6,128 bases of DNA from Helicobacteraceae bacterium. Lineage in GTDB: Bacteria > Campylobacterota > Campylobacteria > Campylobacterales > Sulfurimonadaceae. Both the position numbers and the translations under genes were made by a program. This document shows positions 1 to 6,128 of this stretch, in pieces. The stretch lies in contig JALWLR010000088.1 in the NCBI GenBank assembly GCA_027084065.1, positions 1 through 6,128 of the forward strand, read 5' to 3'. The notes below the pieces were generated by a model. That model did not search any database, was not told where the DNA came from, and saw only the letters and a list, made by a program, of their open reading frames with translations. Each line of letters starts with the position of its first letter. The first letter of the stretch is position 1.

Positions 1-391
1 GATCGGCATTGAGTATGAAAACGATACTCACATACAGTAGCGCTCCCATCCATAAAGGAAAGGACTCTATAAATGCTCCAAATGAGTAAACGATAAGCAT
101 GACGACAAAAAGAAGAATGCTTCGTTTCTTTTCTTGAAGATTTTTATAATAAAGTAAAGCGTATAAAATCGTAAGTGAGCACATACCTGCTATAAAAGAT
201 AAAAGGGAGCTTTTAGAGAGTACAAAAAGTGTGTAACCCAAAATCGCGACAAAGCTAAAAGTCCGTACATCTCCAAAAAAATAGTTGGTATTTTTTGTTT
301 TTGAATAGGTTTTGCGATAAGACTTTACCTCCAGTCCTACCAAAAAACCAAAAACAGTTACAAGAATGAAATCTACCAACTCTATAGGCAT
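1..391 (-). CDS. MgtC/SapB-DUF4010-like integral membrane protein (partial, N-terminal 130 residues)
   Basis: The gene starts at the ATG at 391-389 and runs off the left edge, so only 130 codons are visible. It has an AGGA ribosome binding site 6 bases upstream and begins 12 bases after the LOG-family stop codon. The translation is very hydrophobic, with likely membrane segments near residues 5-20, 45-60, 64-81, 91-107 and 112-128. The first segment ends in GFLVGLEVKSYR (residues 15-26), which resembles the GLxxGLExxxR signature at the start of MgtC/SapB proteins. It is followed by DVRTFSFVAILGY (41-53), which resembles the family's RT-x-x-x-VALG segment. The topology fits the larger MgtC-DUF4010 proteins, but the C-terminal part that would settle this is missing. 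Family members are inner-membrane proteins; MgtC of Salmonella acts in Mg2+ limitation and restrains the F-type ATP synthase, while the role of the DUF4010 type is unknown. A Mg2+ or energy role here is inference. GC is about 35%, lower than in upstream ppsA. Confidence 0.72.
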   Translation of the reverse strand, partial: MPIELVDFILVTVFGFLVGLEVKSYRKTYSKTKNTNYFFGDVRTFSFVAILGYTLFVLSKSSLLSFIAGMCSLTILYALLYYKNLQEKKRSILLFVVMLIVYSFGAFIESFPLWMGALLYVSIVFILNAD

Positions 392-406
392 CTTTTTTCC
401 TAATCA
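392..406 (-). promoter_or_regulatory. Ribosome binding site of the MgtC-like gene, adjoining the LOG-family stop codon
   Basis: On the minus strand the junction reads TGATTAGGAAAAAAG followed by ATG. The TGA (406-404) ends the LOG-family gene. AGGA (401-398) with a 6-base spacer is a good Shine-Dalgarno match for the ATG at 391-389. The proximity suggests translational coupling and leaves no room for a separate promoter or terminator between the genes. Confidence 0.7.
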
Positions 407-1309
407 ATACAGCGGTTTTTTACGCTTTTTGTGCCATGAAAGTATGTACTCCCATGCTTCTTTTGCGTTATCGGCATAGTGAAAGATTTCAAGATCTTCA
501 GGTGCTATGACCCCTTCATCTTTTAAAAACTCAAAATCTATGGCTTTTCCCCAATAGCTTTTTCCTACTAGTACGACTGGAATATCGTCGGTTTTACCTG
601 TTTGGATGAGTGTGAGTGTCTCAAAAAGCTCATCGAACGTTCCAAAACCGCCTGGATAGATGACAAGTGCTTTGGCACGCTGTAAGAAGTGCATTTTTCG
701 AATGGCGAAGTAGTGAAATTGAAAGCAAAGCTCAGGCGTGATGTAGGGGTTTGGAAACTGTTCGTGCGGGAGATGGATGTTTAGCCCTATGCTTTTAGCA
801 CCCACCTCATATGCGCCTCTGTTTGCTGCTTCCATAATGCCGGGTCCTCCGCCGGTCATAAGTATGACACGATTGTCATCTTTACCTTTACCGCTTTTAC
901 CTACAAGTTGTCCAAAGTGTCTTGCATCTTCATAGTAGATGCTTTTACCGACCATTCGTTCAGCAATGTAAAGTTCGCGAAGAAGTTGCCTGTCTTGTGG
1001 GTTTTTATCGACAAGCTGCTGTATTTCTTGAAGTCTTTTCAAAGCAGTTTTGTGTTCGATAATGCGAGCACTTCCAAAAACGACGATCGTATGCTCTATT
1101 CCATAACGTTTTATCTGGAGTTCGGCTTTCATATAATCAAGTTCAAGCCGAACACCGCGTGCTTCGTCAGACTCTAAAAAATCACTGTCTTCGATGGCAA
1201 GACGATATGACGGACTCTTTTTGATTCGTTCAACCATCTCCAGAGCTTTTGGTTCTTCGCTTGTAGGTTTTGGTTTTTGCCATGGTAGATTTCTTTTTTT
1301 GCGTCCCAT
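404..1309 (-). CDS. LOG-family (TIGR00730-type) Rossmann-fold protein, probable nucleoside 5'-monophosphate phosphoribohydrolase
   Basis: This 301-residue soluble, probably cytosolic protein carries the LOG fold. Seen in order: a basic N-terminal extension (about residues 1-70), the first strand with VVFGSAR (76-82), a charged helical stretch (about 86-130), GGGPGIMEAANRGA (153-166), the Arg-Lys pair R204-K205, and PGGFGTFDE (219-227). The last matches the family's PGGxGTxxE motif, with E227 as the expected catalytic glutamate. Such proteins were long annotated as lysine decarboxylases. Characterised members (plant LOG, bacterial PpnN) instead cleave the base from nucleoside 5'-monophosphates, giving ribose 5-phosphate. 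The substrate here cannot be read from the sequence. Classical LOG proteins are nearer 190-220 residues, so this is a long form. I prefer the ATG at 1309 because AAGGAG lies 5 bases upstream; the GTG at 1315, six bases earlier in frame, overlaps that site. The gene follows the ATPase by 9 bases and precedes the MgtC-like gene by 12. Confidence 0.88.
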   Translation of the reverse strand: MGRKKRNLPWQKPKPTSEEPKALEMVERIKKSPSYRLAIEDSDFLESDEARGVRLELDYMKAELQIKRYGIEHTIVVFGSARIIEHKTALKRLQEIQQLVDKNPQDRQLLRELYIAERMVGKSIYYEDARHFGQLVGKSGKGKDDNRVILMTGGGPGIMEAANRGAYEVGAKSIGLNIHLPHEQFPNPYITPELCFQFHYFAIRKMHFLQRAKALVIYPGGFGTFDELFETLTLIQTGKTDDIPVVLVGKSYWGKAIDFEFLKDEGVIAPEDLEIFHYADNAKEAWEYILSWHKKRKKPLY

Positions 1310-1321
1310 TTTCACTCCTTA
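1310..1321 (-). promoter_or_regulatory. Ribosome binding site of the LOG-family gene, overlapping the ATPase stop codon
   Basis: On the minus strand the sequence is TAAGGAGTGAAA followed by ATG. The TAA (1321-1319) is the ATPase stop, and the AAGGAG (1320-1315) overlaps it. The 5-base spacer to the ATG at 1309-1307 is close to ideal. This decides the start: the GTG at 1315-1313 begins on the last base of the Shine-Dalgarno sequence and so cannot be served by it. The overlap suggests coupled translation. Confidence 0.78.
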
Positions 1322-3952
1322 TATAACCTCTTCATTGTAGCGTTTTTCATAGTAGCGCACAATGATTCGTTTGACGATGTCATTAAAAACAAACCAGAAT
1401 GTTACATACCCCCATAAAAAGAGTGCCCACTGCCACGATATGCGTGTCATCAGCCCAAAACTCTGCAACGCGATTACCGTTCCCGTTAAAGCCGTGAGAA
1501 AAGATGCCCAAAAGAGCGGTGCTGAAGGGTAAGGGCGTTTGAAGAACCAATCTCCTGTCCGGGTGTTGAATATCGTAAAATGTCCAGCCACTATCATCTT
1601 TAGGAAGAAGAGTGTTTGGACAAAACCTAAAAAGGATTTTTCATTATGCATGTCGATCCAGCTTGGAACATTCGGCAAAAAGTGCGCACTTTCTGGATGA
1701 CTTTTAAGATATATCATAACGATATAAAAGAGCGTAAAGGAACTAAGCACCCCGGCTACTCCAAGCCAGCTTGAGAGAACGAAAACCTTTTTCATATCCC
1801 ATCGCACCGGCTTCTCTTCGACTTTCGTGTTGTCATAAGCGATGGTCATGATAGGAATGTCATTGAGGAGGGCAAGCAAGATGATCATAATAGCTGTGAT
1901 AGGATAGAAGTCAAAGATCACGATAGAGAGTGTCATAAACATAAGTATACGGATGGTTTCTGCGATACGGTAGATCACATAGCTCTTCATCCGCTCAAAA
2001 ACGATGCGTGCCTGTTCTATGGCATCGACGATAACGCGAAGTCCCGGTGCCATAAGCACGATGTCAGCCGCTGCGCGTGCCGCATCGGTCGCACCGCTAA
2101 CAGCTATGCCGCAGTCCGCTTTTTTCAAAGCCGGAGCGTCGTTGACCCCGTCTCCGGTCATACCGACGATGTGGTCCACTTTTTGGAGCTTTTCGACAAT
2201 GAAGTATTTGTCTTCTGGAAAGACCTGAGCAAAACCGTTTGACTCTTCGATGATCTTGATAATATCTGATTCATGCTTGTGAACGGTTCCTTTTGTAAGT
2301 GGATGATCTTCAAGCTCTTTTTGGACCTCTTTGACGATTTTTTCTACCGTTTCTTGCACCTCTTCTTCTGTTAGATCTTTGTTGAGTGTTTTGATGATAG
2401 ATCGAGAAAGGATATCTGAAAGATAGAGATACTCTTTTATACTTTCGCCTTTGAGCTCTTTGATGTCCTCTATCTTCTCCCCTATATCCAAGATACCTGC
2501 TATGTACTTGGCAACGGCGATGTTGTCACCTGTGACCATTTTAACCTCGACACCTTTGGCGCGTGCTTCACAGATGGCATCTTTTGAGTCTTCACGCGGC
2601 GGATCGAAAAGTGGGATAAGCCCGACAAAGTGATAGAGTTCCTCTTCGACTTTTTTGTAAGCGACCCCCAAGGTTCTAAAACCTTTTTGAGCGAAGCTCT
2701 CAACCTGTTCGTATGCCGCTTTTTTGTCAAACTCCTTTTCGTCGCACAGCTCGATGATAACCTGAGGCGCACCCTTGGTGTAGATGTAATCCTCATACAC
2801 CCCTTCGGTTTTTTTGTGGATAGGATCGAAGGGGATGAACTTCTTCATTTTCATTTTGGCAAGTTCGTTTATAAGACCATGTTTTTGGATGTACTCAAAT
2901 ATCGGTCGCTCTATGGGGTCCTCGTTTTCTTCTTTACTTGCATATGCAGCATAGAGCAGTAGAGTTTTTTCATCGTAGTTTTTGATGACATAGGGCTTGG
3001 CAAGACTCATCTTATTTTGGGTAAGCGTGCCTGTCTTGTCGGAGCAGAGGATGTCCATACCGGCAGCCTCTTCGATAGCCGAAAGTTTGGTTACGATTGC
3101 CTCTTTACTTGCAAGTACGCGCGCACCCAAAGCCATAGTGACAGTAAGGACGGCGGGCATCGCTACAGGGATGGCGGAGATAGTGAGGATAAGTGAAAAT
3201 ACAAGCAGTTCAAGTGTCGGTTGGTTTGTTTTAACACCGTGGTAGATGATAATGGCGATAAGCACGACGGTGATGGCGATAAGGAAGTCTCCGATTTTGA
3301 TGACCATCTTTTGAAAGTGTCCGCTCTCCTCTTTTTCCGCTTTGGCGACAAGTCCGACGGTTTTGCCGAAGTAGGTGTTTAGACCCGTAGCGGTAACGCG
3401 CGCTATCATTTCTCCTTGTTTGACAATGGCATTGGCATAGAGAAGATCCCCCGGCTTTTTGTTTACCGGGAGCGACTCTCCAGTCAGAGCGGACTGATCG
3501 ACTTGCAAAAACTCTCCGCCTCCAAGCAGCTCACAATCAGCAGGAACGACGTCGCCTATCTTTACTTTGATGATGTCATCAGGGACCACCTCTTTAGCAT
3601 CTATGCTTTGCCATTTACCCTCTCGAAGCACCAAAGCTTTGCGCGCGAGTTTCTTTTTTAAAACGGCGATGGCACTAAGTGCTTTGGATTCTTGGTAAAA
3701 ATCGACAAAAGCGTTGACAAGCAGCATAAAGAGGATGATAAAGAAGTCTTCCCATCTCTTGGCGATGGCAGAGAGAATGGCAGCAACCTCTATCATCCAC
3801 GGTATGGGTCCCCAGAACTTTTTAAAAAGACGCTCATACCACGTTGCCTCTTTTTCATTTATTTCGTTGTAGCCATACTTTTTGAGGCGCTCTTGCACCT
3901 CTTTTTGGCTGAGCCCTTGGAGTTTCTCAAGATCGAGAGTTGTATCGTTCAT
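1319..3952 (-). CDS. P-type ATPase, P3A (plasma-membrane H+-ATPase) class, complete
   Basis: This 877-residue membrane pump probably exports protons using ATP. Seen in order: N-terminal cation-ATPase domain (about 10-45), M1-M2 (about 50-86), actuator loop with TGES (157-160), M3 (222-239), M4 with IPVAMP (261-266), phosphorylation motif DKTGT (Asp305), nucleotide domain with KGAP (393-396), FDPPR (449-453), VTGDN (473-477), TGDGVNDAP (599-607), then M5-M10 (about 656-682, 684-706, 722-748, 773-795, 811-831, 840-859). M5 reads RMKSYVIYRIAETIRI and M6 has LNDIPIMTIAYD. By alignment from memory with plant AHA2, N80, R668 and D698 fall at the positions of the proton-path residues N106, R655 and D684. 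The protein ends 18 residues after M10, so the C-terminal autoinhibitory domain of plant pumps is absent. Residues about 493-560 form an extra charged segment. The start ATG has GAGG 6 bases upstream. Ion specificity is inferred; another monovalent cation is possible. Mg2+ (P3B) is less likely from M5-M6. Confidence 0.92.
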   Translation of the reverse strand: MNDTTLDLEKLQGLSQKEVQERLKKYGYNEINEKEATWYERLFKKFWGPIPWMIEVAAILSAIAKRWEDFFIILFMLLVNAFVDFYQESKALSAIAVLKKKLARKALVLREGKWQSIDAKEVVPDDIIKVKIGDVVPADCELLGGGEFLQVDQSALTGESLPVNKKPGDLLYANAIVKQGEMIARVTATGLNTYFGKTVGLVAKAEKEESGHFQKMVIKIGDFLIAITVVLIAIIIYHGVKTNQPTLELLVFSLILTISAIPVAMPAVLTVTMALGARVLASKEAIVTKLSAIEEAAGMDILCSDKTGTLTQNKMSLAKPYVIKNYDEKTLLLYAAYASKEENEDPIERPIFEYIQKHGLINELAKMKMKKFIPFDPIHKKTEGVYEDYIYTKGAPQVIIELCDEKEFDKKAAYEQVESFAQKGFRTLGVAYKKVEEELYHFVGLIPLFDPPREDSKDAICEARAKGVEVKMVTGDNIAVAKYIAGILDIGEKIEDIKELKGESIKEYLYLSDILSRSIIKTLNKDLTEEEVQETVEKIVKEVQKELEDHPLTKGTVHKHESDIIKIIEESNGFAQVFPEDKYFIVEKLQKVDHIVGMTGDGVNDAPALKKADCGIAVSGATDAARAAADIVLMAPGLRVIVDAIEQARIVFERMKSYVIYRIAETIRILMFMTLSIVIFDFYPITAIMIILLALLNDIPIMTIAYDNTKVEEKPVRWDMKKVFVLSSWLGVAGVLSSFTLFYIVMIYLKSHPESAHFLPNVPSWIDMHNEKSFLGFVQTLFFLKMIVAGHFTIFNTRTGDWFFKRPYPSAPLFWASFLTALTGTVIALQSFGLMTRISWQWALFLWGYVTFWFVFNDIVKRIIVRYYEKRYNEEVI
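2273..2476 (-). other. Charged helical insert in the P domain of the P3A ATPase (residues about 493-560)
   Basis: Between the VTGDN motif (473-477) and the conserved GFAQVFPEDKY (573-583), plant and archaeal P3A pumps, as I recall them, have a short linker. Here the spacing is about 95 residues, with roughly 50-65 extra. The segment is rich in Glu, Lys, Val and Ile with few aromatic residues. It includes TEEEVQETVEKIVKEVQKEL (528-547), which has the periodic look of an amphipathic helix or coiled coil, followed by a His-containing turn (HPLTKGTVHKHESD, 550-563). The reading frame is unbroken and the flanking motifs are intact, so this is an in-frame domain elaboration and not a sequencing error. 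Its function is unknown; a cytoplasmic regulatory or oligomer-contact role is a guess. The boundaries are approximate. Confidence 0.6.
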
Positions 3953-3966
3953 TCTATTCCTCTTTA
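3953..3966 (-). promoter_or_regulatory. Ribosome binding site of the P-type ATPase gene, next to the ppsA stop codon
   Basis: On the minus strand the junction is TAAAGAGGAATAGA followed by ATG. The TAA (3966-3964) ends ppsA, and GAGG (3962-3959) stands 6 bases before the ATG at 3952-3950. With 11 bases between the genes there is no space for a promoter or a hairpin terminator, so the ATPase is expected to be transcribed with ppsA. Confidence 0.7.
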
Positions 3967-6128
3967 TCGTTGTAGCTCTTTTTCAAGTTTCGCTATGTTT
4001 GCGAGGGTTTTCAGCACACTGTCAGGATTGAGACTTATAGAGTCTATGCCAAGGCGAACAAGATACTCCGCCATCTCCGGGTAGTCTGATGGAGCCTGAC
4101 CGCAGATACCGCTGTGACGGTCGTTGCGTTTGCACCCCTCGACTGCAAGGTGGATCATCTCTTTGACACCTTCATCACGCTCATCGTAGTCAAACGCTAC
4201 GATCTCGCTGTCGCGATCCACACCGAGGGTAAGCTGTGTGAGGTCGTTGCTGCCGATGCTAAAACCATCAAATATCTGGCTAAAGGCATCGATCAGGATG
4301 ACGTTGTTTGGTATCTCGCACATCACATAAATCTCAAGACCGTTTTCGCCTTTTTTTAGACCATACTTCGCCATTGTCTCTAACACTCGCTCTCCCTCTT
4401 CAACACGGCGGCAAAATGGGATCATCAAGATGACATTCTCAAATCCCATCTCTTCTCGCACACGCTTCATCGCTGTACACTCTAACGCAAAGCCCTCTTC
4501 GTAGGCTGGATGTGCATAGCGTGCTGCCCCTCGAAAGCCTATCATAGGGTTATCCTCTTTTGGCTCGAAAGTTTTGCCACCAAGTAAGGAGGCATATTCG
4601 TTGGACTTGAAGTCACTCATACGCACGACACACGGTTTTGGATAGACTGCCGAGGCGATAGTCGCCACTCCCTCGGAGAGGGTCTTTACAAAAAACTCCT
4701 CCATCGACTCATACGCTCTTGTGAGCTTCTCAAGCTCCTTGCGTGTCTGCTCATCCACTTTTTCGGGATGTTTGAGTGCCATCGGGTGGGCTTTGATGTA
4801 CTCGTTGATGATGAACTCCATTCGTGCAAGTCCTATGCCATCAACCGGCAGTGAGGCTAACGAGAAGGCGATGTCAGGGTTGCCGAGGTTCATCATGATC
4901 TTAGTTTTCGTCTTTGGAAGGTTGGAGAGGTCGGTTTTTTCTATCTCGAATTTGAGTCGTCCCTCATACACATGCCCCTCTTCGCCCTCGGCGCAGCTAA
5001 CCGTTACATCACCGGCGTTTGCGAGCACTTCGGTAGCGTTGTCACACCCGACAACTGCAGGGATGCCAAGCTCTCTTGAGAGGATGGCGGCATGGCAGGT
5101 ACGCCCACCCTTGTTGGTGACGATGGCTGAAGCGATCCTCATAACTGGCTCCCAGTCAGGTGTCGTCGTGTCGGCTACGAGCACCTCTCCTGCTTTGAAC
5201 TGGTCAAGCTCTTCAACGCTTGCGATGTAGTGCGCTTTGCCTATGCCTATCTTCGTGCCTATGGCTTGTCCGGTTACAAGGAGCTTGCCCTTTTCCTTGA
5301 GATGATAGATTTCGAGGATATTGCCCTTTTTTTGGGACTCGACGGTTTCGGGACGCGCTTGAACCATATAGAGCTGTCCATCTATCCCGTCTTTTGCCCA
5401 CTCCATATCCATCGGTTTGTCGTATCCCGCCTTTTTGGAGTAGTGGTTTTCAACTTTTATGGCATACTCGGCAAGCACCATGACATCTTCGTCGCTGATA
5501 CTAAAACGGCTGCGCTCTTCTTCGGTTGTCGGGATGTTTTTTGTGTATTCGACGGCGATATTGTCAAGGTTGATGTTCTTGGAAAAGATCATCTTCTTCT
5601 CTTTGCTTCCAAGCAGGCGCTTGAGTACGGCACGGTATCCTTTGACAAAGGTTGGTTTGTGCACATAGAAAGCATCGGGGTTGATGCTGCCTTGAACGAT
5701 GTTTTCTCCAAGTCCGTAAGCAGCGTTGATGAAGACGACATCTCTAAATCCTGTCTCCGTATCGAGGCTGAACATCACACCGCTTGAACCGATGTCGCTG
5801 CGCACCATCTTCATAACAACGACGCTGAGATAGACTTTGAGATAGTCAAAACCATGATCGTACTTGTAATGGATGGAGCGGTCTGTAAAGTTCGAAGCCA
5901 GACAGCGTTTATAGGCATCAAGGAGTGCATCTTCGCCTTGGATGTTGAGGTAGGTGTCGTTTTGACCAGCAAAGGAGGCTTCGGGGGAGTCCTCAGCAGT
6001 TGCCGAGGAGCGAACGGCAAGCGAGAGATCATCGCCGTACTCCTCTTTGAGTTTGGCATAGGCATGGAGTATGTCACTTTTGAGATCATCCGGCAGGGAG
6101 CAGTTGTAGATGATCTCTCTACATGCTT
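3964..6128 (-). CDS. ppsA: Phosphoenolpyruvate synthase (pyruvate, water dikinase), partial, 5' end beyond the window
   Basis: PpsA converts pyruvate, ATP and water to phosphoenolpyruvate, AMP and phosphate in the cytosol, the entry step to gluconeogenesis. The frame stays open from the right edge (first full codon at 6126), giving 720 visible residues. Against E. coli PpsA (792 residues, from memory) about 90 N-terminal residues are missing. Seen in order: the ATP-grasp domain with LAVRSSATAEDSPEASFAGQ (visible residues 36-55) and MVRSDIGSSGVMFSLDTETG (107-126); the swivelling phosphohistidine domain with GGRTCHAAI, the His at visible residue 345 (codon 5094-5092); the PEP/pyruvate-binding barrel with GLARMEFII, VVRMSDFKSNEYA, GFRGAARY and GFSIGSNDLTQLTLGVDRDS; and the catalytic Cys in GICGQ (codon 4104-4102). 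The C-terminus is complete. The ATG at 5814 is internal, since family homology continues upstream of it. No PpsA regulatory protein gene (the PpsR kinase/phosphorylase) is in the window. It is the first visible gene of the presumed operon. Confidence 0.97.
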   Translation of the reverse strand, partial: ACREIIYNCSLPDDLKSDILHAYAKLKEEYGDDLSLAVRSSATAEDSPEASFAGQNDTYLNIQGEDALLDAYKRCLASNFTDRSIHYKYDHGFDYLKVYLSVVVMKMVRSDIGSSGVMFSLDTETGFRDVVFINAAYGLGENIVQGSINPDAFYVHKPTFVKGYRAVLKRLLGSKEKKMIFSKNINLDNIAVEYTKNIPTTEEERSRFSISDEDVMVLAEYAIKVENHYSKKAGYDKPMDMEWAKDGIDGQLYMVQARPETVESQKKGNILEIYHLKEKGKLLVTGQAIGTKIGIGKAHYIASVEELDQFKAGEVLVADTTTPDWEPVMRIASAIVTNKGGRTCHAAILSRELGIPAVVGCDNATEVLANAGDVTVSCAEGEEGHVYEGRLKFEIEKTDLSNLPKTKTKIMMNLGNPDIAFSLASLPVDGIGLARMEFIINEYIKAHPMALKHPEKVDEQTRKELEKLTRAYESMEEFFVKTLSEGVATIASAVYPKPCVVRMSDFKSNEYASLLGGKTFEPKEDNPMIGFRGAARYAHPAYEEGFALECTAMKRVREEMGFENVILMIPFCRRVEEGERVLETMAKYGLKKGENGLEIYVMCEIPNNVILIDAFSQIFDGFSIGSNDLTQLTLGVDRDSEIVAFDYDERDEGVKEMIHLAVEGCKRNDRHSGICGQAPSDYPEMAEYLVRLGIDSISLNPDSVLKTLANIAKLEKELQR

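Noticed and set aside
10..30. Perfect 7-base inverted repeat TGAGTAT with ATACTCA and a 7-base loop.
   Set aside because: It falls inside the MgtC-like coding region, has weak AT-rich pairing and no T-run. Chance is the simplest explanation.
2500..2796. A 98-codon minus-strand frame inside the ATPase gene.
   Set aside because: It overlaps the nucleotide-binding domain of the ATPase in another frame. Its Ser/Arg/Thr-rich translation is typical of a shadow frame.
3250..3285. Short direct repeat of ATGGCGATAAG.
   Set aside because: It encodes the repeated Leu-Ile-Ala-Ile pattern of membrane segment M3 in the ATPase, so it reflects hydrophobic codon reuse and is not a DNA repeat element.
1319..3952. 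Assignment of the ATPase as a Mg2+ (MgtA/MgtB) or Ca2+ pump.
   Set aside because: The M4 IPVAMP, M5 RMKSYVIYRIAETIRI and M6 LNDIPIMTIAYD sequences match the P3A proton-pump pattern, and the combination expected for P2 Ca2+ pumps (PEGLP in M4) is absent.
5230..5787. A 185-codon open frame on the plus strand opposite ppsA.
   Set aside because: It lies fully antisense to a conserved coding region, its translation resembles no family I know, and I see no ribosome binding site that would favour it. The same holds for the plus-strand frames at 4721-5230 and 3692-4084.
5811..6089. A possible frameshift splitting ppsA, since a 92-codon frame starting at ATG 6089 ends where an ATG-initiated ppsA frame begins at 5814.
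   Set aside because: Translating the true ppsA frame from 6126 gives unbroken PEP synthase homology (for example LAVRSSATAEDSPEASFAGQ) through 5814. The other frame is a shadow with no family resemblance, and the ATG at 5814 is internal.

Overview
The window is a fragment of a tightly packed bacterial chromosome. All four genes lie on the minus strand and read from right to left. In transcription order they are: phosphoenolpyruvate synthase (ppsA, cut by the right edge), a P-type ATPase of the proton-pump (P3A) class, a LOG-family Rossmann-fold nucleotide hydrolase, and the N-terminal part of an MgtC/SapB-DUF4010-type membrane protein (cut by the left edge). The three junctions are only 11, 9 and 12 bases long. 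Each carries a recognisable ribosome binding site, so the genes most likely form one operon whose promoter lies beyond base 6128 and whose terminator lies before base 1.

The protein sequences, the compact layout and the AT-rich to medium GC content fit a free-living member of the Campylobacterota (Sulfurimonas/Sulfurovum/Sulfuricurvum-like). This is a judgement from general resemblance, without a search. PEP synthase suggests gluconeogenic or autotrophic metabolism, in which pyruvate made by CO2 fixation is converted to PEP.

Region by region: 3964-6128 is ppsA without roughly its first 90 codons; 1319-3952 is a complete 877-residue P3A-type ATPase with all catalytic motifs and an unusual charged insert in the P domain; 404-1309 is a LOG-family protein whose start is best placed at the ATG at 1309 rather than the GTG at 1315; 1-391 is the start of the MgtC-like membrane protein. 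No stretch above about 12 bases is without a gene. I saw no RNA genes, mobile elements, CRISPR arrays or terminators.

How the products might cooperate is inference. PpsA spends ATP to make PEP, the ATPase spends ATP to move protons (or another cation) out of the cell, LOG enzymes act on nucleoside monophosphates, and MgtC relatives are linked to Mg2+/ATP homeostasis. An energy, pH or Mg-ATP balance theme is plausible but not shown by the sequence. No clearly new system is visible. The points most worth a second look are the operon's composition and the P-domain insert in the ATPase.
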